This document shows, piece by piece, positions 6,619 to 15,349 of a stretch of DNA of 22,956 bases (positions within the stretch are counted from its first letter, which is position 1; each line of letters starts with the position of its first letter). This stretch comes from Akkermansiaceae bacterium UBA4589. GTDB taxonomy: Bacteria; Verrucomicrobiota; Verrucomicrobiia; Verrucomicrobiales; Akkermansiaceae. The translations under genes and the position numbers were made by a program. Under the pieces are notes generated by a model. It was not told where the DNA came from. It was given only the letters and a program-made list of their open reading frames with translations, and made no database searches. The DNA is taken from NCBI GenBank assembly GCA_002387565.1, contig DGJT01000043.1, forward strand, positions 1 through 22,956, written 5' to 3'.

Positions 6619-7797
6619 CTAGTTATTAATGACTTTCACCTTATCTGCAGCCTGTTTAGCTTTGCTGCGCAAACTCTCCATATCACAGCCTAAATCATCA
6701 TACGCCACAACCACACCCATACGACGATACGGGCGAGTGCTTTGCTTGCCAAAAATACGTATATCAACACGCTCTTGGCTGACTGCCTCTTGCAATCCTT
6801 CATAATGAGGGTTATCCCCTTCTTCTGAAGCCAGAACTACTGCACTCACACCGGCTCTTAAACTCTCAATTTCAGGAATAGGCAAACCAAGAATAGCTCT
6901 AGCATGGAGCTCGAACTGATTTAAGTTCTGCGTCTGAGCTAGAGTCACCATACCTGTGTCGTGTGGACGTGGTGATAACTCGGAAAACCATACGTCATCC
7001 TTACCTATAAAGAATTCTGCTCCAAAAATCCCAGCTCCACTGCCTGTTCCCTTTAAGGCATCTGTCACCTCAACTGCCATCTGTTGAGCCTTTTCTAACA
7101 ACTCAGGCTTCATGGGTATAGGCTGCCAGCTTTCTTGGTAATCTCCACGCTCTTGGCGGTGGCCAATAGGAGCGCAATAGAGGGTTTGTGCTGCTTGCTG
7201 AGCAACAGTAAGTAAAGTAATCTCGTAATCAAAATCGACAAATTCTTCCACAATCACTTCGACTAGATCACCTCTGCTACCTTCAATAGCGTAGTTCCAA
7301 GACTCTGTAATGTCTTCTGACTTTTTAATATAAGACTGACCTTTGCCACTACTTGACATCAATGGTTTAACCACACAAGGCATTCCCACTTCAGCCACAG
7401 CTGATTCTAGCTCAGCTAAACTAGTAGCATACTTGTACTTGGCTGTTTTAAGGCCTAAATCGATGGCCGCTAAATCACGAATAGCTTTGCGATTCATGGT
7501 GAAGTTAGCTGCTTTGGCACTTGGGACTACTTGAATACCTTGCTTTTCATAGTCAAAAAACCTCTCGGTGCGAATTGACTCTACCTCAGGTACAATTAGA
7601 TCAGGTTGATGTTTAGCCACAATACTATCAAGCGCTGCTCCGTCAAGCATATCAATAACCTCATAATCGTCAGCAACTTGCATGGCTGGAGCTCCAGCAT
7701 AATGATCCACAGCTATGATATGCTGACCTAATCTCTGCAAAGCAATCACCAATTCTTTGCCTAGCTCTCCCGAGCCTAATAACATGATTTTTTTCAT
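6619..7797 (-). CDS. purT: Formate-dependent phosphoribosylglycinamide formyltransferase (GAR transformylase 2)
   Basis: The product is 392 residues, the same length as E. coli PurT. It uses ATP and formate to formylate GAR in purine synthesis, bypassing the folate-dependent PurN step. It is an ATP-grasp protein: GSGELGKE at 8-15 is the N-terminal glycine-rich turn, IVPEVESI at about 68-75 is a substrate-binding segment, SSSGKGQSY at about 148-156 is the ATP-binding loop, and FGAEFFIGKDDVWFSELSPR carries the metal-binding Glu residues. It begins 28 bp after prs on the same strand, so PRPP synthesis and a purine step appear cotranscribed. The start is ATG with no Shine-Dalgarno site. Confidence 0.96.
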   Translation of the reverse strand: MKKIMLLGSGELGKELVIALQRLGQHIIAVDHYAGAPAMQVADDYEVIDMLDGAALDSIVAKHQPDLIVPEVESIRTERFFDYEKQGIQVVPSAKAANFTMNRKAIRDLAAIDLGLKTAKYKYATSLAELESAVAEVGMPCVVKPLMSSSGKGQSYIKKSEDITESWNYAIEGSRGDLVEVIVEEFVDFDYEITLLTVAQQAAQTLYCAPIGHRQERGDYQESWQPIPMKPELLEKAQQMAVEVTDALKGTGSGAGIFGAEFFIGKDDVWFSELSPRPHDTGMVTLAQTQNLNQFELHARAILGLPIPEIESLRAGVSAVVLASEEGDNPHYEGLQEAVSQERVDIRIFGKQSTRPYRRMGVVVAYDDLGCDMESLRSKAKQAADKVKVINN

Positions 7798-7825
7798 TGA
7801 ACGTGATTTAAAATAAAGCCGTTAT

Positions 7826-8752
7826 TTATAGTTCAAATAAAGAACTCACAGACTCCCCATTATGACAGCGGCGAATCGCTTCTGCTAGAGTTTTTTCGAT
7901 ACCAACAACCTCAATTTTGCTGCACTGAGCCTCTTCGATAGTCGTTGTATTCGTAGTGAGTAATATTTCAATATCTGATTCCTCTAGGCGTTTAACCCCT
8001 GGACCAACTAGCAAGGTGTGTGAAACAACGGCAAAGATTCTTTTGGCTCCTGCTCGTTTAGCCTCTCTAGCTGCCGCACATAAGGTGCCAGCTGTTTCTG
8101 TCATGTCATCGACAATAATAACCGTCTTACCCTCAACATCACCAATAAGGTCCATTGTCTCTACCTCTGTGGCATTAATTCTGTGCTTAGCTACAATCGC
8201 TAATTGAGCTTCAAAAGCTTCAGCGTAACTTCTAGCTGTCTTAACACCACCGACATCTGGCGAAAGCACGACTAAATCCTCCCAACCTTTCTTTCTAATC
8301 ACTTCAGTAAAGACAGGCTTAGCATATAAATGATCGACAGGAATATCAAAGAAACCTTGAATCTGAGCTGCATGCAAATCAATAGTAATCACCCTATCTA
8401 CACCTGATGAGGATAATAAATTAGCTACTAATTTAGCTGTAATAGGTACACGTGATTTATCTTTGCGGTCTTGTCTAGCATAACCAAAAAAAGGAATCAC
8501 GGCGGTTATACTACCAGCACTAGCTCTTCTTGCCGCATCAACCATGATGAGTAACTCCATCAAATTTTGATTCGCCGGAGTACAAGTAGGCTGAATAATG
8601 TATAAATCTGTATCTCGAATATTTTCGTGAATTTGGACAAAAGTCTCACCATCAGGAAAGCTATTTACCGTGGCATCTACTAAATCTACTTCTAAGCAAT
8701 CTGCCACTTTTTTGGCTAATTCTGGATGAGCATTTCCTGTGAGTAATTTCAT
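7826..8752 (-). CDS. prs: Ribose-phosphate pyrophosphokinase (PRPP synthetase)
   Basis: The product is 308 residues, normal for class I PRPP synthetase. It makes PRPP from ribose-5-phosphate and ATP for nucleotide, histidine and tryptophan synthesis. Landmarks are the start KLLTGNAHPELAKKVA, FPDGE at 32-36, FFGYARQDRKDKSRVPITAK at about 88-107, DLHAAQIQGFFDIPVDHLYA at about 125-144, the flexible-loop Lys/Arg around 189-191 and the PRPP loop VIIVDDMTETAGT at 211-223. In that loop Glu replaces the Asp usual in the DDMIDT form of the family. It is the first gene of the prs-purT(-rplY) run and diverges from the methyltransferase gene, with 76 bp between the starts. The start is ATG with no Shine-Dalgarno site. 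Confidence 0.96.
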   Translation of the reverse strand: MKLLTGNAHPELAKKVADCLEVDLVDATVNSFPDGETFVQIHENIRDTDLYIIQPTCTPANQNLMELLIMVDAARRASAGSITAVIPFFGYARQDRKDKSRVPITAKLVANLLSSSGVDRVITIDLHAAQIQGFFDIPVDHLYAKPVFTEVIRKKGWEDLVVLSPDVGGVKTARSYAEAFEAQLAIVAKHRINATEVETMDLIGDVEGKTVIIVDDMTETAGTLCAAAREAKRAGAKRIFAVVSHTLLVGPGVKRLEESDIEILLTTNTTTIEEAQCSKIEVVGIEKTLAEAIRRCHNGESVSSLFEL

Positions 8753-8828
8753 GTGTCATTAAGTTAATTTAAGCGCAGAGCAAAATCAATCTTGAATCTC
8801 AAAAAAAATAGACTAGTTTCAAATCAAC
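8753..8828. promoter_or_regulatory. Divergent promoter region between prs and the methyltransferase gene
   Basis: This 76-bp AT-rich gap separates two start codons facing away from each other, so promoters for both genes should lie here or just inside the coding regions. I see only weak boxes, for example TTGATT then TAACTT at a 17-base spacing toward prs, and no convincing operator. Confidence 0.4.
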
Positions 8829-10070
8829 ATGACCCAACCAGCTCCTCAAGTCCCTCGTGGTTTTAAAAACAACCCTTACGAATACCACCACATTTTAGAA
8901 ATAGAAATTGAATCTATCTCTAATCAAGGTATGGGTGTAGCTCGTGACAATGAGTGGGTAATATTTGTGCCATTTTGCCTTATAGGAGAAATAGTTCGAG
9001 CAAAAATTTATCGTAATGACAAGAACTGCTCGTATGCTGATTTAGTTAAAATCATCAAACCATCACCCAAGCGAATAGAGCCTAAATGTGCTATTTTTGG
9101 TGAATGTGGTGGATGCCAGTATCAGAGTTTAAGCTATCCAGACCAACTTGAGCTCAAGCAAGAACAACTCTCTGACACTCTTCGCCGTATTGGTCATTGT
9201 CACGTGCCGCTCAATCCTAGCATTGCCTCACCTAAACTATGGAACTACCGCTCTAAAATCACTCCTCATTTTAATGTAAGCAAAAAAGATAAAAACCTTA
9301 GTGATTTAGGTCCGATGGGGTTTAATCAACAAAACTCACGTCATAATATCATTGATATGCGTGATTGCGTGATCGCTTCAGAAGCGATCAATCAAGCATG
9401 GCCAGCTATCAAGGCTGACTATCATAAACGCGCCAAAGAATTCAAAAAGGGCAGCACTATTTTACTCAGAGATAGCCAAGGTACCGTCATCACGCATGGC
9501 AGACAGGCTGTGACAGAGCACGTGTTAGGTTATACCTTTAATTTTTTGGCTCAAGACTTCTTTCAAAACAACCCTAGTATCCTCGATGACTTTGTAGGTT
9601 ATGTTTCAAAAAAAGCCAAAGAAACACAACTCCCCTACCTCATCGATGCTTATTGTGGCTCAGGCTTATTTGGCATCTGTCTCTCTCCTCATTTTAAACA
9701 AGTTCACGGCATAGAGGTCTCAGCTAGCTCTGCTGACTGGGCTCGCCACAATGCTAGGCTCAATGATGTCGAAAACTACCAAGTCATGGCAGCTTCAGCT
9801 GAAGAGCTATTCAAAGACCTTACCATTACTGGAGAACAAAGCTGTGTTATTATTGACCCACCACGCAAAGGATGTAGCCCTGAGTTTTTAGAACAACTCA
9901 TGGCATTTAAACCTCAGAGTGTCATTTACATCTCTTGCAACCCTTCTACTCAAGCAAGAGATCTCAATACGTTTTGGGAACATGGCTACCAAGCCACCGA
10001 AGCCCAAGGCGTGGATTTATTCCCACATACCAAACATCTAGAATCTGTAGTAGTTTTATCGCTGAGCTAG
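8829..10070 (+). CDS. RNA 5-methyluridine methyltransferase, RumA/TrmA (RlmC/RlmD) family
   Basis: The product is 413 residues and uses S-adenosylmethionine to methylate C5 of a uridine in 23S rRNA or tRNA. Domain order: TRAM RNA-binding domain about 20-76; a [4Fe-4S] cluster motif C-x5-C-x2-C at Cys 87, 93 and 96, with the probable fourth Cys at 180; SAM motif DAYCGSGLFG at 273-282; IIDPPRKGCS at 341-350; catalytic nucleophile Cys 370 in YISCNPSTQARD; and the proton-abstracting Glu in HLESVV at about 404. All expected active-site residues are present. Whether it targets U1939 or U747 of 23S rRNA, or U54 of tRNA, cannot be told from this sequence; the TRAM domain and cluster favour the rRNA enzymes. 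It is the only plus-strand gene here. Confidence 0.92.
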   Translation: MTQPAPQVPRGFKNNPYEYHHILEIEIESISNQGMGVARDNEWVIFVPFCLIGEIVRAKIYRNDKNCSYADLVKIIKPSPKRIEPKCAIFGECGGCQYQSLSYPDQLELKQEQLSDTLRRIGHCHVPLNPSIASPKLWNYRSKITPHFNVSKKDKNLSDLGPMGFNQQNSRHNIIDMRDCVIASEAINQAWPAIKADYHKRAKEFKKGSTILLRDSQGTVITHGRQAVTEHVLGYTFNFLAQDFFQNNPSILDDFVGYVSKKAKETQLPYLIDAYCGSGLFGICLSPHFKQVHGIEVSASSADWARHNARLNDVENYQVMAASAEELFKDLTITGEQSCVIIDPPRKGCSPEFLEQLMAFKPQSVIYISCNPSTQARDLNTFWEHGYQATEAQGVDLFPHTKHLESVVVLSLS

Positions 10071-10095
10071 CGTCAGCTAAACACTAGTTTTTCTC
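10060..10095. terminator. Weak hairpin in the convergent gap after the methyltransferase gene
   Basis: GCTGA (10061-10065) pairs with TCAGC (10073-10077) over the stop codon of the plus-strand gene. A T-rich stretch begins about ten bases later on the plus strand (TTTTTCTCTTTTT near 10087). The stem is short and the T-run is not adjacent, so this is a tentative call. Confidence 0.25.
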
Positions 10096-11001
10096 TTTTT
10101 GAGCTCTGCGTTCTAATTCTGGCAAAACATTATTTACGTACCACTGGAGAGTTTGTTTAATATTGTCTGGAGGTTCAGGCATTTTAAACTCTGCTAATTC
10201 TTCCGCTGTTGGGTAGATGTATTTATAAACGCTTAATCGATCACAATAGTAAGCAGGCAACATCGTTTTTTTATCTACCAGTAATACATGCTGAACACTT
10301 GGATCTATTAACTCTTCAATCTTAGGTAAGGTTGCTAGTAGTTTTCTATCTAAATCACCTTCACTATTAGATGCTCTAGCTAGATTATATTCATCTTCAA
10401 GAACCTTCCATTCACTATTATACTTAAAATCTTCAATGTTTTGTTTATAAATTAAATATTCTTGATTTTGGTACTTAACCAGTCCTCTATAAAAGTTTTC
10501 TTTAACTAAAACAAAAGGCTTGTAAAAATCTGTCTTACTATAATCTAAATAATTATCTGAACTTTTTTTGATGATTCTGACTAATTTTCCATTTAAATCT
10601 CTAATTTGAAGATCTTTTATATTCCAATAATTTCTACTTAATTTTTGAGTTATTTGAGTAAAGTAGACTAATTTGTTTTTTAAAACTATTTTAGTGTTTA
10701 TTTTATCTTTAATAAAATACTCTACTATAGGGTTTTTTAATTTACTTGTTCCTTTAGTTGGCACCTCTACCTCTAACTCAAACATAGCAGGTTGATTGTT
10801 AGTTTCTTTACTAATCTCTTTGAGTTCAAAATCTACATCATTGATATTCCATCTCTCCACAGTCCAACTTGCTTGTTCAGGCATACGCGCTAGCTCATGC
10901 TTGATAGGCTTTTCATCTATTGTTTGAGCGTAAATATGAGTTAAGCTGTTTAATACAAAAAAGCTACTTGATAAAAGTGTAGTGAGTATTATTTTGTTCA
11001 T
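10084..11001 (-). CDS. Hypothetical exported protein, 305 residues
   Basis: I do not recognise the family. Residues 1-25 form a Sec-type signal peptide (MNKIILTTLLSSSFFVLNSL then THIYA), so the mature protein should be periplasmic or outside the cell. The mature part is charged and mixed alpha/beta in character with no membrane segment. Cys occurs only once in the mature chain (near residue 258). The C-terminus is Lys/Glu-rich. It starts 29 bp after the large pseudopilin-like gene and is almost certainly cotranscribed with it, so it may be an accessory or product of the same envelope apparatus. Base composition is uneven: sample 60-base rows give about 45% G+C near the start, 20-22% around 10561-10680 and 38% near the end. 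The start is ATG without a Shine-Dalgarno site. Confidence 0.75.
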   Translation of the reverse strand: MNKIILTTLLSSSFFVLNSLTHIYAQTIDEKPIKHELARMPEQASWTVERWNINDVDFELKEISKETNNQPAMFELEVEVPTKGTSKLKNPIVEYFIKDKINTKIVLKNKLVYFTQITQKLSRNYWNIKDLQIRDLNGKLVRIIKKSSDNYLDYSKTDFYKPFVLVKENFYRGLVKYQNQEYLIYKQNIEDFKYNSEWKVLEDEYNLARASNSEGDLDRKLLATLPKIEELIDPSVQHVLLVDKKTMLPAYYCDRLSVYKYIYPTAEELAEFKMPEPPDNIKQTLQWYVNNVLPELERRAQKEKN

Positions 11002-11030
11002 AAATAAATGGTTAGTCGCAGTTACAGTTA

Positions 11031-14000
11031 TTAATTAGTGAGCCTCATGGATGTGGGTACTTGCTCTATTTGTCTATCTAGAATTTGACCAGTGAGCCTG
11101 TCTAGACTTAGGTGTACCCAATACCTGCGACTACCTTGTGTGATAAAATCTGCTAGACTTTCAGCGTTCCTGCTAAGACTCCCTTCTTCTACGACTAGGT
11201 CTATAGTGAAGTTCCATGATCTTGTTGTCACATTGTCTGTTAACGCTCTGGCTACCACATGCTTGCGTGCGGTAACCACTTCGTTGAGGTTGATTAAGGC
11301 TGGCCCTTTGCTATCTGCTTGAGCTTTTGCAAAGACATCAGCTAGTTCTTGCATAAAGGTGACTTGGCTGTGTTCTGAATTGATTTTAGTTTTAGCATCT
11401 AAGATACCTACAAATTCACTGAGCTCCATGAGTAGGTTTTCTCCGCCATCTGCAGCTTCTCTTTTATGGATGTAGTTGTAGACTTTTTCTCCTAGTTGTT
11501 TGGCTGTTTCTTCACTAATGGTGAGTTCTTCGTTGTAGTCAATTGCTGCTTGCGCAAATAAGGTGCTAAGTACTTCTGCACTTGCTGTGTTGATGTTAAT
11601 TCTTCCGGCTCTTAGTTGTGGGGCTTCGTAGTCTTCGTCACTATGCAGACAGAAGATGTTGAGTAGGAATCTATCTGCACTCTCTGGGTTGAGGAAGTCT
11701 ACTTCTTTAAAGGGGATGTCTCTAAAGACATGGGCTAGTTCTCCTAGGCTTTCAAAGGGGCGGTTGAGGACTATGGGTCTTGATTTGTAATCTGAAGCTG
11801 CGTCTACCTGCCCTGTGATGGTGTCCTCATGAGTCATCATCCCTATGCCCTCTTGTTGATATGCTCCGCTCGCTCTTCTAACTACTCCGTCCGGGTCGCG
11901 GTAGTAGTTTTCGTTATCTGTTGTATTGGTTAATAAACTAATAGGGTTAAAAGGAATAATATTTGTATATTTTCTAGCTGTAAATTGATATTTCAGGTAA
12001 TCAGACATATTCCAGTAATCTGAGTACCAACTATCATCAGCATCATCTCCTGAAGAAGCATATAAATTTTGCGCTGGCAAACTTGAATTAGGTGAGTACG
12101 CTATGGGCGAATGTCCATTTTCTAAATAAGAATAATTCCCTGGATCAGCATCATTTACGTTATGACCTATTAAATAACCATTACCATTATTTAATGTTGT
12201 TGTTTGAGAGTTATTACGCCAAGGGCGAACATGTAGTAAATGAGTACCAAAACGTTGAGTTCTTGGATCACTTTTAAGATAAGCGTGACTATTTCTTCCT
12301 AAATTAGCTGAACCAGTAGCAGCGCCTAATCCGCTACCTAATGAACTAAAGTCTGAATGAATACTACCGTTATCTTCCAATGCAACTGCTGTTGAACTCA
12401 GGTTTTTATAGGCATTGTTTACCATGGTTTCATATTTGGTGTTAGATATTTTAGCTGTAGGTGCTAGTGAACCATTATCATTATTATAAGCAGCACTATT
12501 AGTAGTCTCTCCTCTATCATCTTCATTTATAGGAGCGTCAACCATAAAGTCATAAGTAATCCATTTTCCACCTTTTTTGTACTGAAGTTCATATTTGTTG
12601 CCATTATGAACTAAGAATGTTGATCTAAAAATTGTGACTAAATTACCATCATTTGCACTTGAACCAGCAACAGGAATAGAGGAATTTACTGTTGGGTCAT
12701 AAAAAGTGACATGCCTAAATGTATGATTAGTGATCCACTCTGCTTGATAAAAACCTATAAACTCTTCATCTCCCGAGTCTTCTGTTATATCTTCAAAATT
12801 AAGCTCCCGATAGTGATGCTTTAAAAAAACAGGAGTTGTATCATTTCTTGAATCTGTATCTAAACTCCAAGCCCCACTTCTGTAGCTTTGGCTACCTCCA
12901 TTACCTACCTTCTGACCTGGGTAGCCCGAATACTCAGCATTTGAACCACTAGGGAAATCAGGTTTTTCTAAGGCGTATGGATCTCTAAAACTAGCAGGCC
13001 CTGTCTCTAAAATATTAAATTCAATATAAGTCTCTTCAGGTTGCCATAAAGGGTTACCCGAAAAGTTTAATGTTGGGTTAGCAAGTGCATGAGGATGATT
13101 GCTTGCATTTAAATTTAATCCTAATATAGACCAATTATTATCATCATCTATATCATCAAAAACAGTAGGGATAGCTGAATTACCTGGTCTAGCCCTAATA
13201 CCATCTGCTATAGATAATATAGAACCAGAATCTATCATACTTTGATAACCACCGGTTGCAGTCACTCTAAACTCAGTAGGTCTTTCTGATTCTTTATTTG
13301 GACTCGGCTGATGAGGATTCCAAATAATAGGCTGAGCTACTGACAAAACTCTAAATAAAGTAGAGGCTGATCTTCTTGAGTTAGGAACACCTGTAAAATT
13401 AGTATAAGCAGTAAGTATTGATTCATCTTGGAAGGTTGATGTATTTCTATTACCACCATTAGAAGTAATAGGATCAGGCTTTGTAACTCTATCCCCGTAA
13501 GTCTCAACCCTATAAGGCATATCTCTCACTCCTAGCAGATAAGGGATATCCTCAATACCTGCTAGAGTTTGAGTGTGTAGATTAGGGTGTATGTCGTCAT
13601 CTAAATTAGGATTAGTGTATTCAATGAGGGTTGGGTAGCTGTCATCATCCCATTGGTCGATGATGTTTGCCATAATCTTAAGAATATGTGCATCCACTTG
13701 GGTGTCCATTTCTTTCCAGTAGGCGTAGTCATTGCCCTCGTAATCCTTGGTTCGCCCTGCTTGGCCTAGTGAGCCTACATGTATCGCTGCTTTGAGTAAC
13801 TCTGCCATGTTGGCGTCTCTGCCTGCTTGTGCTACTTCTTCTAATGTGAGTATCTTGCCGTTGTTTGCTTTGTCATAAATCCATTTATCATCATCTCCTT
13901 TGACTAAACCAAAGTATTCTTCTATTTTACTTTCATCTTCTTCGCCTTCTTTTAGTAGGTCTATTCTATCAAGTGGAAATCTCGTTTGTACTAGTGGACT

Positions 14001-15215
14001 GCCATCTGCATTCCTAATTCTGCTTAACCATGGATTGATTTTATCCTCGTCCTCACCAAAGTGGTCGTTGCCTCCACTGTCTTTGTCTACTGCTATTTTA
14101 GGTCTGTCTGGGTCGTGTCTAAAATCTGGTTGGTTGAGGTCTCGGCTAAAGTGGGTGACGTAGGGTAAGAACTTAGGGTCAAAGACTTGCGGTCTTTGTT
14201 TTTGGAATTTAAGGAGTTCTTGTCTACTCAAAAACATTTGGTCTATTTGACTGTCATTTTGGTATGGCTTGAGCCAGCCATTGCCCTCGCCCCAGTCACT
14301 GACGTAGTCTTCTTTGCCTTGACTCGCTTGCTGTCTCCAGCTTTGGAGCTCTGCTCCTAGTCCTGATATTTCAACTTCTAGGTTACTCGCTAGTAGGTTG
14401 AGGTCTAAGTAGTGTGGACTGCTTTTGTTGCTTTTGTTTTCGTCACTAAGTTTTGTTCCTGTGACATTTAGATCTATAAGTCCACTGGTGTCATAGATTT
14501 GATAGGCATACCTGCCTATGATTTTTTCATCACTGTCTTGCGCTTGTGGGAGTTGTTCTTCTGTAAATCTAGTTGGGTTGTTGGTGGTTTCATCTAAGTA
14601 GACCCAGTCTGGCAAGGTGTTCTTGTCATAGCTTTTGTTCTTGTCTAGGTCTATAAATTGTGGCGCTAACCATTGTAGTAGGCTTATACTTTCTCCTTTG
14701 ATGTTAGTATCACCGGTATTCACATCTGATACTTTGATTTTAGGGGTGTAATTTGCGTTAGCATCACTAAATTTCTCAGCGTTTAAAAAACTTTTGTTAT
14801 GGATACTTTGTTTGATGAGTGCTCCTGCTGTCTCTTCATCTAACCTTTCCTGGAGCACTCTTGCTGGTACCATGTGTTCTCGTGTTATAGGGTATAACGC
14901 ATAGTATTTGTTGCCTACTGCTGCTTCGTCATTACTTGAGGCACTGTAGGTTTCACTGAGCTCTTCGTCTGATCCCGCAAAAATCTCCATTTCAAGGTCT
15001 AGCTCTATTTGACTCAAGGCTAGTTCACCTAGTTCTTTGACATCAAATTGGTTCTTTGAGTTGTTGGTGATTTGGCGACTAGGGCCTACTCTTAAAAAGA
15101 CAGATAAGCTCGTCACCATCACTATTGCGATTAAACTTACCGCTATGATTAACGCGCTACCTCGCTTAAATGTAGACTGAGATGAAGATTGATGTAATAG
15201 AAATTTAGGCAACAT
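11031..15215 (-). CDS. Very large pseudopilin-like (PilX/GspK-type) protein, resembling Verru_Chthon cassette protein A
   Basis: The product is 1394 residues. A short basic leader (about 1-20) precedes one hydrophobic helix (GSALIIAVSLIAIVMVTSLSVFLRV, read here as residues about 20-44), the layout of PilX/GspK minor pseudopilins. The bulk is a long, Asp/Asn/Gly/Ser-rich exported region with no further membrane helix. Near residue 1200, AGRININTASAEVLSTLF matches the 'INVNTAS' helix-hairpin segment of GspK-like proteins. Giant pseudopilin-like proteins of this design are known in Verrucomicrobia as cassette protein A, normally beside smaller pseudopilins B, C and D, which are absent here. Codon use shifts inside the gene: Asp is mostly GAC near both ends and GAT in the middle. 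A secretion or surface-fibre role is inferred only. Confidence 0.7.
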   Translation of the reverse strand: MLPKFLLHQSSSQSTFKRGSALIIAVSLIAIVMVTSLSVFLRVGPSRQITNNSKNQFDVKELGELALSQIELDLEMEIFAGSDEELSETYSASSNDEAAVGNKYYALYPITREHMVPARVLQERLDEETAGALIKQSIHNKSFLNAEKFSDANANYTPKIKVSDVNTGDTNIKGESISLLQWLAPQFIDLDKNKSYDKNTLPDWVYLDETTNNPTRFTEEQLPQAQDSDEKIIGRYAYQIYDTSGLIDLNVTGTKLSDENKSNKSSPHYLDLNLLASNLEVEISGLGAELQSWRQQASQGKEDYVSDWGEGNGWLKPYQNDSQIDQMFLSRQELLKFQKQRPQVFDPKFLPYVTHFSRDLNQPDFRHDPDRPKIAVDKDSGGNDHFGEDEDKINPWLSRIRNADGSPLVQTRFPLDRIDLLKEGEEDESKIEEYFGLVKGDDDKWIYDKANNGKILTLEEVAQAGRDANMAELLKAAIHVGSLGQAGRTKDYEGNDYAYWKEMDTQVDAHILKIMANIIDQWDDDSYPTLIEYTNPNLDDDIHPNLHTQTLAGIEDIPYLLGVRDMPYRVETYGDRVTKPDPITSNGGNRNTSTFQDESILTAYTNFTGVPNSRRSASTLFRVLSVAQPIIWNPHQPSPNKESERPTEFRVTATGGYQSMIDSGSILSIADGIRARPGNSAIPTVFDDIDDDNNWSILGLNLNASNHPHALANPTLNFSGNPLWQPEETYIEFNILETGPASFRDPYALEKPDFPSGSNAEYSGYPGQKVGNGGSQSYRSGAWSLDTDSRNDTTPVFLKHHYRELNFEDITEDSGDEEFIGFYQAEWITNHTFRHVTFYDPTVNSSIPVAGSSANDGNLVTIFRSTFLVHNGNKYELQYKKGGKWITYDFMVDAPINEDDRGETTNSAAYNNDNGSLAPTAKISNTKYETMVNNAYKNLSSTAVALEDNGSIHSDFSSLGSGLGAATGSANLGRNSHAYLKSDPRTQRFGTHLLHVRPWRNNSQTTTLNNGNGYLIGHNVNDADPGNYSYLENGHSPIAYSPNSSLPAQNLYASSGDDADDSWYSDYWNMSDYLKYQFTARKYTNIIPFNPISLLTNTTDNENYYRDPDGVVRRASGAYQQEGIGMMTHEDTITGQVDAASDYKSRPIVLNRPFESLGELAHVFRDIPFKEVDFLNPESADRFLLNIFCLHSDEDYEAPQLRAGRININTASAEVLSTLFAQAAIDYNEELTISEETAKQLGEKVYNYIHKREAADGGENLLMELSEFVGILDAKTKINSEHSQVTFMQELADVFAKAQADSKGPALINLNEVVTARKHVVARALTDNVTTRSWNFTIDLVVEEGSLSRNAESLADFITQGSRRYWVHLSLDRLTGQILDRQIEQVPTSMRLTN

Positions 15216-15349
15216 GTAGAGATAAATATTAACGTTTCTATGTTAACTCGATTTTACAATTATTCAAATATAAAGTTTATTTTTGCCTCAAAGATATAAG
15301 ATATGATGTCTAAAAGTCTTTTTTGCTAACAAAATATGTCAAAACAATT

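Noticed and set aside
13900..14163. Ser/Leu-rich plus-strand ORF inside the pseudopilin-like gene
   Set aside because: The minus-strand ORF is continuous for 1394 codons; this one reflects Asp/Glu-rich codons read in reverse.
15216..15349. A TTGACA on the minus strand in the 134-bp gap before the pseudopilin-like gene as a promoter
   Set aside because: No acceptable -10 box at 16-18 bases; the gap is simply AT-rich, though some promoter may well be there.
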